A DNA stretch of 64,000 bases from Holothuria scabra (taxonomy: Eukaryota > Echinodermata > Holothuroidea > Aspidochirotida > Holothuriidae). Positions 49,400-61,053 of the stretch are shown one piece after another (within the stretch, counting starts at the first letter, position 1; each line of letters starts with the position of its first letter). The notes beneath the pieces are model-generated. The model searched no databases. It was given only the letters and a program-made list of their open reading frames with translations, and was not told where the DNA came from. Location of the stretch: the NCBI GenBank assembly GCA_037179385.1, contig CM074179.1, positions 73,955,719 to 74,019,718 on the forward strand. Reading direction: 5' to 3'. Position numbers and translations under genes: made by a program.

Positions 49400-50734
49400 G
49401 TCTATAAGTAAGGGTAGATGGTATGTTTATTTTGAATGGGTTAGCTGCTTCTACAAGTTCTGCGTGGAAATTTTACTGCAATTCTACAGTTTAATTTAAT
49501 ATTACTTGTTCTATTAGATTCAGTAAATGGTAAAGCTGGCAGGAAAGCTTTGTGGTTCTCATAAAAATTAAGCAAGGAATTTGTAGGCATTTTATTGCTC
49601 TAGCAACCCTCATTACTGCATTCACACCACGCATGTTACTAAAGCAGCAGAACGACATTAAATAAGTCTTTGATGTCCAACTTGTTTATCGCTACTGAAC
49701 GTAGAGATTCTGGCAATCAACTAACACTGGCGCAATCTTCATGGACGTTCCTTCTTACTTTTTGAAACATCGAAGACACTTTCTCTGTTTACATCTTGTT
49801 GCATCAGGGAGGAAATGAAGCACATAATATACACTCTTAATACAGTTACCTTTTAGACTTAACTTATTGATTTGACAGTCATATATTGATATGCACAAAA
49901 AATTACGTAACATTTGGAGTTAGCTACCATACCAGCCAAGTATGTGTTTATGGCAATAATTGCTTTTGATGCAATGCAAATATTTGCGATATGAGTGTAA
50001 AGATCATGTTACAAAGCTGGATAACATTAACACCCCACGTTGCCGTTGATATCGTGTGGTGTCTGTGTGAAATTCCTAGAAAACGAATCCAGGGCATGTA
50101 TGAAAATGAGCAAATTTTGTGCAAGAATAGTCTTTGCTCATAGGTTTACGCTGTTCGTGGAACATGGAACACAAGTGCGTTTTCCTTTGTTTGATGTATC
50201 ACATTTTACTTTAGTGGTTCATTCTCCTGGGTCAAAGGCATTCTCCTGAGTCATCTCCCAAATCCTGTTGGGCAGCAGCAAATCGGTCGGTATTGCACAA
50301 TTCCCTGCAAGCCGAAACCAACACCAAGCAACGTTAGTAGTTTAATTGAGAAGTGGGGTGTTGCTACTCTTCTTTCCCTTCAACTATTCAAATATCAAGC
50401 TGAATGGACAATATCTTCCCACGTTAAAAGCAGATCACAAGATCACCAACCTAGAACCTTTTTCTGGACCTAATGTGTTTGCAGGGTACACGTGTAAATG
50501 GTTTTTAATTTTTGTGTAATAGCGCCTACTCCCTTTCTCTCTTATAATTTCTCAAATGGATAAATATTACTCTTACTATTTGTCTATGATGAACCGATAT
50601 TACAGCTCTGTTCGAGGAGAATGGACCACTCGCCTTCACAAAATCTATTCGGTCAAACAAGTGTGACATCGAACTGAGGGAACAAAAATTGGCTCACTCG
50701 CTAACGTGTGGCTTCCAACGGGATCTCCACATCA
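49400..50734. other. No gene recognised
   Basis: A 69-residue plus-strand ORF at 50040-50249 has no family match that I recognise. The region may include more 5' sequence of the following LINE. Confidence 0.4.
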
Positions 50735-51065
50735 AGGTTTCAAATTGCTATTGATGGCAATTGCTTGCAACGTGTGAATATTGTTAAATTTGTGGGGATT
50801 CATATAAATTCCCGGGTTTAATGGAATGAATATGTGTGTCATATTTCCTCCTAGATTGATAAAGTCGTTGGTATATCAGGAAGACCTAACTATATTGTAG
50901 ATAAGCTTACAGTTGCTCTTCGTTTCATTTTTCCTGCAATAATCCACCCTTGTCTTAACTTTTGTTCCATTGTTCCTACGAAAGTTTCAAATTTTTCAAC
51001 TATCGTTGTTCTGACGGCCGCGAAGGCCCTGACATTACGTACGATTGAGTTTGAAATTAGAATGC
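50735..51065 (+). pseudogene. Dead LINE RT fragment
   Basis: Plus-strand translation shows the LINE RT stretch 'RVNIVKFVGIHINSRV', then 'WNEYVCHISS', 'IDKVVGISGRPNYIV', and 'IFPAIIHPCLNFCSIV', in the normal order of motifs D/E to thumb. Two in-frame stops interrupt it. Orientation is opposite to the other two LINE fragments. Confidence 0.7.
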
Positions 51066-51239
51066 AAGTTCATCTTTTCAAATTGCAGATAATTTGGCTG
51101 GATTGGATATCACTTTGGGGAAAAACTTTAGTGATACCTGTTCCCTATCTTCTTCGCGACTGCTGTCGCATAAGACATTCTCACAGCGTTTCCACCCTCC
51201 CTGCCGGCTGCCACGGCTCGCACTTCATTCCAGGTCCTT

Positions 51240-51440
51240 CAACCAGCTGTCCCAATGGAGTCATCACCTTATCGTGGTGGAGCGGTTTGTGCGTCTCTGT
51301 GACCCCTAGAACTATATTGGCTGGAGTCTAGTTCTCCTGGTAGGGTCACCCATGTCAAACAGGTCGATGGGTAGAGACCAGACAAAGTGTGACTCCCTTG
51401 TCCTCCAGGTTGGGAGTTAGGCGGAGGGCTGATAACCCTC
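51240..51440 (+). repeat. LINE-associated repeat segment
   Basis: The phrases TCATCACCTTATCGTGGTGG, GTGCGTCTCTGTGACCCC and GGTAGGGTCACCCATGTCAAA belong, as far as I recall, to a widespread non-LTR element 5' segment of metazoan genomes. It lies about 180 bp beyond the RT fragment but need not be the same element. No ORF of note. Confidence 0.45.
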
Positions 51441-52179
51441 TCCTGTTAAAACAACTTTATTACAGAAACCTGATACAGAGCTGACCTACACTGGGGAAAA
51501 GCTCTGTCACAGAATAAGGTTGAGTCATCAATTGTGCAGAAGATTATTTTCAAATAAGACCAAACAGAGTCTATTTCAGACCTGCATTCAATGTAATTGT
51601 TTCCCCAGGTTATACCCAAAGACTTTTGTGCATGGTAGAGTACCTTCATTTCTGAGGAATAGTGAAGTTGTGTTACAGTTTAATCATTTTTAAGTCGGGT
51701 GTTTCCTTCCGAAATGTTGATTAGTTAAAGTAATACAGAACTTTCATTCAGGTTGCAAACAAAGTGAAAGACCATACACATTGTTCAGTCGCATTCATTG
51801 ATGTTAAAGATGTTGCACATTCTACTCAAAGAGTCAGTGAAGAGTTTACTTATTTATCACCTGTATAATTCAGAATGGAGTAATGGAGACTCGAAAGTCT
51901 CAACTCCACAAATTTTGAGACAGTGCAACCTAAAGCAATATCCCCATTCAGATCCCCACGATCCCTTTCACTGGTTATGACTGACGAAGAATTTTTTTTC
52001 AAACCTTTGTCAACCTGTCAGGGAGCATTCTTAATTCAAAAGAAAAATCCGAATTTTTGATATGTTAATGAGGAACAGAGAATCATTTTCACTATAAGGA
52101 AAAATCTCCTTTTTTTATATTCATGAAATTTATTTTCAACTGAAAAATGACAACCATATTTTACCACAGAATCAATTAT
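51441..52179. other. Possible 5' pol remnant, otherwise unrecognised
   Basis: A 60-residue ORF ending near 51980 with 'QILRQCNLKQYPHSDPHD' resembles the segment just before RT in Ty3/Gypsy pol, and so may extend the element at 52180-53430. Confidence 0.35.
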
Positions 52180-53430
52180 CAATGAAAAGAAAAATAAAAA
52201 GAAATGGTGACGTAAGGAATTGTTGGTGTTTTTCATTCTTGAATTCCTCCCCTGTGTTACTTGTGTCAAAGAAAGGTACAGCTGGGAAACGAGTTCTTAC
52301 CGATTTCAGATATTTGATTCCTCGTGTCAAGCGTATTAAACATCCTTTTCGATTATTTTCAGAAACCATGAAGCCTTTGGAATAATTAAATGCTAAAGTT
52401 TTGAGTGTCATGGCCCTTAGATCTGCATTTGGCTCGTTACCTTTGTCGAAAAGTGCTCAACGATTAGTGTTTCATCGTTCAAAGGAGGCAAACATTACTT
52501 TTCCTGTATCCTGTATTCAGAAACGAGCTTACCTAGGTCTCGCCTGCAAAATTGCTCCTGAAATTGTCAGATAATTCTTTTCAAATAGGTTACGAGGAAC
52601 ATGCTGAAATAGTTTTGGCAGATCTCCTATCTAGATCAACCCAAGCTGACGATTCGGAAATAGTTCAAATTGTTTCTATTGCTTTCGGCAAATGTTTCTT
52701 GAATCTGCCATCAAACAGTCACTTGCTCATTTGTCAAGAAAATGGGTATCGAAATTCTGGATTTTTTTCCAAAGAAACAAACTGAAGCTCCAGTGACTAA
52801 ATACACTTCGGCAAGAGTCATCTCGACCTATTCCTTCGGAGTTGGGGGTGTTTAAAATATAGGGCAGCCTACCCTGACACTTATAGATATTCGAAAAACA
52901 GATTTCAATGTAAGCAGAGAGCAAAATGAAAGTCGTGAAAGTCACGTTACAGTGTAACAGTGCTTCCACCTGTTAGGTTTCAGGATAATTACTCACCGCT
53001 AGAGCCAAGACTAGTTGATCACATAAAAAGAAGACAAGATCAAATACCGACAGAGTTGAACCTTACGCCCACTTAATTCTTCGATAGATAATTTGTTACT
53101 TGGCATATTCCAAACCAAGAAGAGTTAGAAAAACTGATGAATTTCAATAAGAGAACGATTATTCATGATTTTAGTTTGCCTGTTGATGTGAAATAGTTAA
53201 GGAAAGAACAAGAAACATCAGTTATTTTTAAGCCTGTGTACGATTACTTTGCACATGACATTTTTCCCAATGACGGAAAATCTGCTTCGTCAGTTCAGTT
53301 GAAAAAGATAGAATATATTTTATCTAATGTAATTAAATAATTGTAGAAAGTCATATTCGTACCTCGTCACAATTTTAAAGATAAATCTCAACCAGTTTTG
53401 GAATGACTGCATCAAGGTTTATTTCCACCA
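52180..53430 (+). pseudogene. Dead Ty3/Gypsy-type pol (RT, RNase H end, integrase linker)
   Basis: RT begins 'NSSPVLLVSKKGTAGKRVL' then 'TDFRYL', continues past an in-frame stop to 'KVLSVMALRSAFGSLPLS' (the motif around the first catalytic Asp, here Ala), and 'AYLGLACKIAPEI'. In another frame, 'EIVLADLLSRST' at about 52605-52650 is the RNase H end. From 53150, 'HDFSLPVDVK' and 'FKPVYDYFAHDIFPNDGKS' match the linker before integrase. The YxDD region and most of RNase H are deleted. No LTRs were identified. Many stops: an old, inactive copy. Confidence 0.75.
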
Positions 53431-53659
53431 TTTGTTATGCTTACAACTCCTTTTCATCATCCATATGAACCGGTTTTTGGACGAAAGGCTTCAAACATGA
53501 CACATCAGATATTTAATTCAATGCAATGTCAGGACTTCCATTGTCCTTTGAAGGACATTTTCCTCATCTCAAAGTTATTAAGACAAATTTATCAATATTT
53601 CTAAGCAAAATCCCATGGCAACTTTACAAACCATGCATTCCCCCCACAAGGATGTCCAA

Positions 53660-53906
53660 TTTCTTTAAAGTTCAAGGTCAACACAACAGTCTGAAAAACA
53701 GAGGGAAGCAAAGCATTCCTTGTCAATGTGGGGATGTGATATAATGTCTGCTGCCCTCAAACTCACTTTGGAACATAATTCTAGTAATTTCATATGCCGA
53801 TATCTTTAGATATACTTGTAAAGTACATTTAAAGGAAATTTCCCAACAATGTGTAGATCTCCTCTTTCACATATGAAAATTCAGGTTTTGCTTAATCTTC
53901 CCATTT
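53660..53906. repeat. Repeat family Z, second copy
   Basis: Matches 47900-48122 through the blocks listed there, at moderate divergence. Confidence 0.65.
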
Positions 53907-54200
53907 AACCCCTTTTTATTCTCATTTTTTGTTTCTATTTGCATTTTCCTATCTGTTTTTCCTATGTTCATTTCCTTCATATACAAGTTGTCAAATTATA
54001 AACTTCCGTTTAGTCACAAAAAAAGAAGAAAAAAGAAAACAAAACGGTGGCAGAACCTTGACAACTGTTTTGCTAAGTACGTTTGCGTACAATTACAGAC
54101 GTCCACTCGGCGAAGTGTATTATTTGTGAACTTAAGTGCCGAATAGGGTAAAATATGTGCACTGAGATGGTGTATAAGGAGACATATACCAATTGGTATA

Positions 54201-54393
54201 ACAATATAGAAGTGCATTGACACCCCCCAAAATGGGTACAAAACCACGGCAGTGCATTTTGGGATAGATTAAGAATTAAGTTGTATTTCAACCTTCTCAA
54301 GGTTGAAATACAACTTAATTCTTAATCTATCCCAAAATGCACTGCCGTGGTTTTGTACCCATTTTGGGGGGTGTCAATGCACTTCTATATTGT
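54201..54393. repeat. Perfect hairpin, 95-bp arms, 3-nt loop
   Basis: 54201-54295 is the exact reverse complement of 54299-54393; the spacer is CTC. I checked the arms base by base and found no mismatch. The right arm's last 25 bp are the first 25 bp of the duplicated segment at 54369-55868; the left arm is therefore an inverted copy of its beginning. Confidence 0.95.
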
Positions 54394-55868
54394 GATCATG
54401 TTTTCGTGTTCAGGACAGCTCTTTATGCCTAGTGGCATGCTGCAGTTAAAACCGTACTAGCTAAAGCTAATGTGTAACTTATCGTTATCGTTGTAGTAGA
54501 GAGAGAGGGAGAAAAAAAAAATACTTGAGATGTGTCAGAGGGCAAGCCCATTCTAGGTATGCTGGGGTTCGTGTAAGAATCAGGGAGGCAGATAAAACAA
54601 GGTAGACTCCAAAGGTGGAAAACGTTTGTATTTATGGGTTAGGCAAACCAACATAATATACGCATATTTAGCTACAAAATACGGTACAAGCCAGCCGTCA
54701 GTTTATATGAGTATTGTGAAACAGTTTCACAACAAGTGCAAAATGAGCTAGGGGCGTGTAAACCACATGTAAAGAAAATATGAGGAAAAGTCTCTCTAGA
54801 GTTGTGGGCATTTGTTCGAGTCGGTGATTGATTACATCAAATCATATGTGAAATTTAGGAAAAAAACATAAAAAGTTCATATTCTAACAGAGTTACGCGT
54901 GATGATCAACACTATTTTTCACCCAGGCAACCGTGCTTCGTCTTTCTGTTGACGTCATTTTCGCCCTTAAATCTTCCAAGGTTTCAATCACTCAGCTAAT
55001 ACAGCGTACTGTACGTCATCATCGCTCACTTGTAGAAGCGCAGTAAGGATGCGGTTGACAACATACAAAAGTGGTAACCTACGTTAGAATATTATCGTTT
55101 AGAAAAAATGATCTGATGATCTAGCGGCCGATGAGTAGAAAAATGTTTGTTGACTGTAAACTCGCTGTTGCCACGTTTGTTCAGGAAATCGGATTCATGA
55201 TAAACAAAAGATTGGGTCCTGTCGAAGTAGACGGTGAACTTATACTGTTGTTATATAAATTTTACATGCAAAAGTTGAAAGAACAAAGCTCTTAAAACCT
55301 TGTAAAATTCACTTATTACAACAACAGTGTAGAAATAAGACCAAGCTTTTACTAAATCTACCGGACCACAGGTATGGATTTTTTTCAACCAGACTCAATT
55401 TGGTCATACACAGAGAACTATGGAGAATGGGAATGTGTTCAAGATGATGACATAGATTTCGGGTAGCGCTGGATTGTATTCTTTTCCTTCTGGCAGGATG
55501 CCGCATGACACATTTGTTAGCTGCCGACTAGATAAAACTTGCCTAGTACTTCACGGGGACAAATATGGGTGTCAGTATTGGAGTTTCTTTGACTTTTATG
55601 TTTTCAAAACGACGCCAAGGATGAGGGCTATATTTTCTGCTTAAAATGGCTGAAAATTTACAGAACAATAAAAATAAAAATAGATAAAAGATATAACTAT
55701 AAAAAGTGACATTTTAAGATTTCATAAACATAATGTGGAATGTTTACTAGTGTTCTTCTGTAATATTAACGTATCTCTTCATTGGTTGTTCTGCTAATTT
55801 GCAGAGACTAACAGATTGTACAAGGACAAAAAATATAAACCACCTCCCCTCACAGAAAAATGATCTTT
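54369..55868 (+). repeat. 1.5-kb duplicated segment, copy A
   Basis: Matches copy B (59556-61053) along its full length with roughly a dozen substitutions and one 2-bp indel. It starts GGGTGTCAATGCAC and ends AAAAATGATCTTT. No RT, transposase or other recognised ORF lies inside; the longest ORFs are short. It may be a non-autonomous mobile element or part of one. Confidence 0.9.
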
Positions 55869-56392
55869 ATGTGAAATTTAAACATTCATTTATTGTAAAG
55901 GTAGAATTTAGTAAGGGAGGAGAATTATCTGTTCTGAAGAATGAAGGCGTAGCTATAATTAGTGAAGACTTGGGCTCAGATCAGTGGTGTAGGAAGCAAT
56001 ATGAGAGTGGGGGGGGGGGGGGATGGGCGGTACAGTTTTGGACCATGCACCACACCCTACTCGTTTGACCAACAGGAACACTTTTGATGCTAAATTTTTG
56101 CTTTTTCTACGAGCAAGAACAATGTTTTACTTTTTAATAAAAAAACAAAAAACAAAACTGAACGGTAACAAAGGACATGAGAAATATCAGCAGAAAGTAG
56201 CTCGTCGTGGCGTAGCCCCAAGGCATCTGTCTTTTTGTATTTTTGTAGGGCGATGGCCCCAAAAATGTTTATGTGTGATTCTAAAAAGCTTCTAGTACAA
56301 TCAAAATTTGAACTGTCGAGAGCAAAACAATGTGAGATATTAAATTAATTATCTTAGAAAAGCAGCGACTTTGCTGGCATTGCACTCTAGAA
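55869..56392. other. No gene recognised; poly-G tract
   Basis: Follows the end of copy A. Contains 'CAGTGGTGTAGGAAGC' and a poly-G tract at about 56010-56023, the dispersed motif noted near 46.3 kb. Confidence 0.4.
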
Positions 56393-56588
56393 AAATGTGT
56401 GTAGAAGTAACATCTTGATGTGTGAAGAGTTAACATATCAGGTAATATGTAGAAATTACACATTTTTGTTCAAAAATTACACAACATGTGTTGTGTAAGT
56501 TTATTACACAGACATGTTTAATTTCTTCAAATTACCTGCACCATTTACAAGGCAATGTGTGAATTCTACTTACCTTTTTTTCAGAGTG
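56393..56588. mobile_element. Candidate MITE with CACTCT termini, 196 bp
   Basis: The ends CACTCTAGAAAAATG and the complement of CTTTTTTTCAGAGTG form an imperfect inverted repeat, continued by TGTGTAGAAGTAA against TTCTACTTAC. The centre holds the palindrome ACACAACATGTGTTGTGT. No clear target duplication. It resembles the TA-flanked element at 47221-47472 in its terminal hexamer only. Confidence 0.55.
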
Positions 56589-59373
56589 TTAGGGTTTCTC
56601 AGAATGTATCTGATCAGATGGCCATTTTTGAGAGAGCCTACAAGTTGAATGAAGAAACGGTTATGGTTTATGGTCAAAAGGAAAACCAGAAAATCCCGTA
56701 TGAGTTTTAAATCTATTCAAGAGAGTCGAAGTTTCATTCCATCTGAAGTGTAAATAACGTATATAAAGGAAAATACATTCTCGTTTTAGTCAATCGCCGC
56801 CAATGCGTCACCCGTAATCGGGGTCTCTTAAATTTTTGAAATGTATTGCCTGCAAACGATTCTCAAGTTCTCTGTTAAGCTTGAATGTCGACTTCAAACG
56901 ATTTTTTATCTTAAGTTTTCTCCTTGTACGCTCAATTAGGCTATTTTCTATATCGCGAAATATTTGTTATTGTGTGACGATGCTTACTGTATAGTTTCCT
57001 TTCATAATAAGATTTTAGTCTTTTATTTCTAGACCTTAAATTGCCCGCGTCATGTCCAAGATCGAATGCACGGCTATGTACTCTATCACCTTCCCATTCT
57101 TCGATCGACCAATCACAACTCAAGGATTATCCTAACTCTTTTGGGAAACACCATGGTAGCTTGGAGAGAAATGTGAGCAATGCTGTTTTATGAACTCTAA
57201 TATAGTCTTATCTTGGAAATCTTAACCCTGATTGGGTTAGTCATCCTAAGTCCTTGACCGCACGAGTTCGTGTTGTCAATTTTATTTTCTCAGGCACTTC
57301 TTTAGAGTCTTAAAATGTTCCTCCTTTGATATTCCCTAAAGTTTAAAAATGCCGAAATGCTCACTTACGCTATACACCATGACGACATAATTGCAAAGAT
57401 GCAAACTCAACATCGTTTCTAAAACATCACTGTGTTTGACGAAGTAATCGGCTAAAAATGTCAACTGTCACTTAGAAATGTTGTCAAAAGATGGAGTTGG
57501 GTTTATGTAAATATTTTGTCTAAGATACCGCCACAGCTGATTACATTTACCAAATGACCCGGGCAGACGAGAGGATGGTTAAGAATATACAGTGACAAAA
57601 ATCTTGCCAGGGTAAAATGTGTTGGCAGGTACATTTATCTTGTAATGTTCTGATCTTTTCTCCTTTCTTTTTCGGCTTTTTAAATAAAAATTAAGTTATA
57701 CTAAGAAAGCTCGGAAAAATGGCAGCTAAAGATCTTACGTACTTGTTTAAAGATCTGAAATACCTGCTGAACAGCTTAAAGAGGTATAGTTGCTGAAAAA
57801 TAAAAAAAAAATCCTTTCAGCTCTTCTCGCAAATGTCGTTTCCTGCCTCCTGGTAATTTTGAAAAAAAAAAGAAGAAAACCCTCTCCGCTCAGCACAATC
57901 TGAAAATGGCGCGTCGGTTATATAATAGCCTGGGTTATATTTACTATCTTAGACATGGCAATATGCGATTCACTCCTAATCATTAAACGTTGCGGTAACC
58001 CTGACGTGAACTCAGAATGCTCTCTACCGACTGTGTTTTCTGAGACCCCAGCATTAAACTGAACTTTTACTTTGGAATCATGCATTCATTTGTTCTCTCT
58101 TTGAAGTGCAGTTGAAAGTGCAAGTTGCCTGGTGAAAAATTTAACTTTTGTTAATTTTAAATCGAAGGGGAAAATGAACTTTCCGTTGTAGGCAATTTAT
58201 TGACTCCATATTTTCTCCTAAAAGGTATAATTTTTATTAACAAAGAATTAAACATCACGTTCCCCTAGCTGAAATTCTTTGATTAGAAAATGTTTGGATT
58301 TCACCATTTTGTGTTGCATTCCCTAAATAGTGTGTTATACAAAGTTAAAAATTTTTTAAAGACCACTCGAAACCGTTGTTAGGCGATAAACTTTCTTTTT
58401 ATATGATCCTTTGCGCTTTTTTGCAATAAACACAGCCAATATGAAGCTAAAAGTAAACATATATTCATTTTGGATACTTCTCTGCGACATCGGAAGGTAC
58501 CCTGAACTATAATGCCATTTACATGTCAAACGAATATATACAAATAAAAATAACAGCAAAATTGATTGCATGAATGGACCGCCATTGGCTAATTCGAAGG
58601 CCCGTTAGGGGAAAGCCCGGGGTGGTACACATGCGGTCCGCGGATGGCAATAGAACTGGGAGGCAATAAAATTCCAATCAGCATGAAGGTTTGTTTCTCA
58701 CTTAATTGTCGGCAGCTGATCCCAATTGTCGACAGATGGATTAAACTGCAAAACCACGTACCTACGGACGATCTTCAGACTGCAATGTTAAATGGCCGAA
58801 GGACAATCGTCGGATGTTGCTGTCTATAGATATACTACATTATATATATTTAATACATCTGTGTATCTGTATTAGATATATTTTATTTTTCACAAAACTC
58901 AAGTTGCTATAATGTATGAAGTGTCAATCAAAACTTAAGCAAACCAAGTTAACAGGAAGTAGCACTATAGTTCAAGTAGCCAAGCCAGCTTTCTCGAGAG
59001 GAAGAAGGTCTTTAGCTTTCAAAAACTAATTAAACTCTATGCTGCACTAAGATGCTTGTATCATGTAATCCTATGACCTATAAACTGGAACCAATACGCA
59101 TGCGCAATAGTAATTCTGAACTGTTATGTAACTGTGTAAAGATTTCATGTGAAAAATAAAAGTCCTCAAATTTAAGTAACTATCCAAAGCAATACAGTTT
59201 GTTTCAATGTGTGCTTTTTATTAGAATCTTCATCAACCAGACAACTACCGGTGTCATGTACTTGTTTAAAAAACGACAAGCTTAAAGGAAAATAAAACTC
59301 TACGGCTATACCAACGAATCTTCAAGATGGTTTCCCAAAGTTTCATTCGCAATCGCAATTGAACACAACGCCC
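56589..59373. other. No gene recognised
   Basis: Only short ORFs without family resemblance on either strand. No repeat structure stood out. Confidence 0.4.
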
Positions 59374-59552
59374 AGGAAAAAAACATAAAAAGTTCATATT
59401 CTAACAGAGTTACGCGTGATGATCAACACTATTTTTCACCCAGGCAACCATGCTTCGTCTTTCTGTTGACGTCATTTTCGCCCTTAAATCTTCCAAGGTT
59501 TCAATCACTCAGCTAATACAGCGTACTGTACGTCATCGTCGCTCACTTGTAG
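59374..59552 (+). repeat. Partial extra unit of the duplicated segment
   Basis: 179 bp (AGGAAAAAAACATAAAAAG ... CGCTCACTTGTAG) match 54857-55035 of copy A and the corresponding part of copy B (from about 60044). After three bases (TGA) copy B begins. The arrangement is a partial tandem array with a period of 670 bp. Confidence 0.9.
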
Positions 59553-59555
59553 TGA

Positions 59556-61053
59556 GGGTGTCAATGCACTTCTATATTGTGATCATGTTTTCGTGTTCAG
59601 GACAGCTCTTTATGCCTAGTGGCATGCTGCAGTTAAAACCGTACTAGCTAAAGCTAATGTGTAACTTATCGTTATCGTTGTAGTAGAGAGAGAGGGAGAA
59701 AAAAAAAATACTTGAGATGTGTCAGAGGGCAAGCCCATTCTAGGTATGCTGGGGTTCGTGTAAGAATCAGGGAGGCAGATAAAACAAGGTAGACTCCAAA
59801 GGTGGAAAACGTTTGTATTTATGGGTTAGGCAAACCAACATAATATACGCATATTTAGCTACAAAATACGGTACAAGCCAGCCGTCAGTTTATATGAGTA
59901 TTGTGAAACAGTTTCACAACAAGTGCAAAATGAGCTAGGGGCGTGTAAACCACATGTAAAGAAAATATGAGGAAAAGTCTCTCTAGAGTTGTGGGCATTT
60001 GTTCGAGTCGGTGATTGATTACATCAAATCATATGTGAAATTTAGGAAAAAAACATAAAAAGTTCATATTCTAACAGAGTTACGCGTGATGATCAACACT
60101 ATTTTTCACCCAGGCAACCATGCTTCGTCTTTCTGTTGACGTCATTTTCGCCCTTAAATCTTCCAAGGTTTCAATCACTCAGCTAATACAGCGTACTGTA
60201 CGTCATCATCGCTCACTTGTAGAAGCGCAGTAAGGATGCGGTTGACAACATACAAAAGTGGTAACCTACGTTAGAATATTATCGTTTAGAAAAAATGATC
60301 TGATGATCTAGCGGCCGATGAGTAGAAAAATGTTTGTTGACTGTAAACTCGCTGTTGCCACGTTTGTTCAGGAAATCGGATTCATGATAAACAAAAGATT
60401 GGGTCCTGTCGAAGTAGACGGTGAACTTATACTGTTGTTATATAAATTTTACATGCAAAAGTTGAAAGAACAAAGCTCTTAAAACCTTGTAAAATTCACT
60501 TATTACAACAACAGTGTAGAAATAAGACCAAGCTTTTACTAAATCTACCGGACCACAGGTATGGATTTTTCAACCAGACTCAATTTGGTCATACACAGAG
60601 AACTATGGAGAATGGGAATGTGTTCAAGATGATGACATAGATTTCGGGTAGCGCTGGATTGTATTCTTTTCCTTCTGGCAGGATGCCGCATGACACATTT
60701 GTTAGCTGCCGACTAGATAAAACTTGCCTAGTACTTCACGGGGACAAATATGGGTGTCAGTATTGGAGTTTCTTTGACTTTTATGTTTTCAAAACGACGC
60801 CAAGGATGAGGGCTATATTTTCTGCTTAAAATGGCTGAAAATTTACAGAACAATAAAAATAAAAATAGATAAAAGATATAACTATAAAAAGTGACATTTT
60901 AAGATTTCATAAACATAATGTGAAATGTTTGCTAGTGTTCTTCTGTAATATTAACGTATCTCTCCACTGGTTGTTCTGCTAATTAGGAGAGACTAAGAGA
61001 TTGTACAAGGACAAAAAATATAAACCACCTCCCCTCACAGAAAAATGATCTTT
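59556..61053 (+). repeat. 1.5-kb duplicated segment, copy B
   Basis: Offset of 5187 bp from copy A at the start and 5185 bp at the end. It lacks the hairpin that precedes copy A and instead follows the partial unit. Substitutions cluster in the last 130 bp. Confidence 0.9.
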
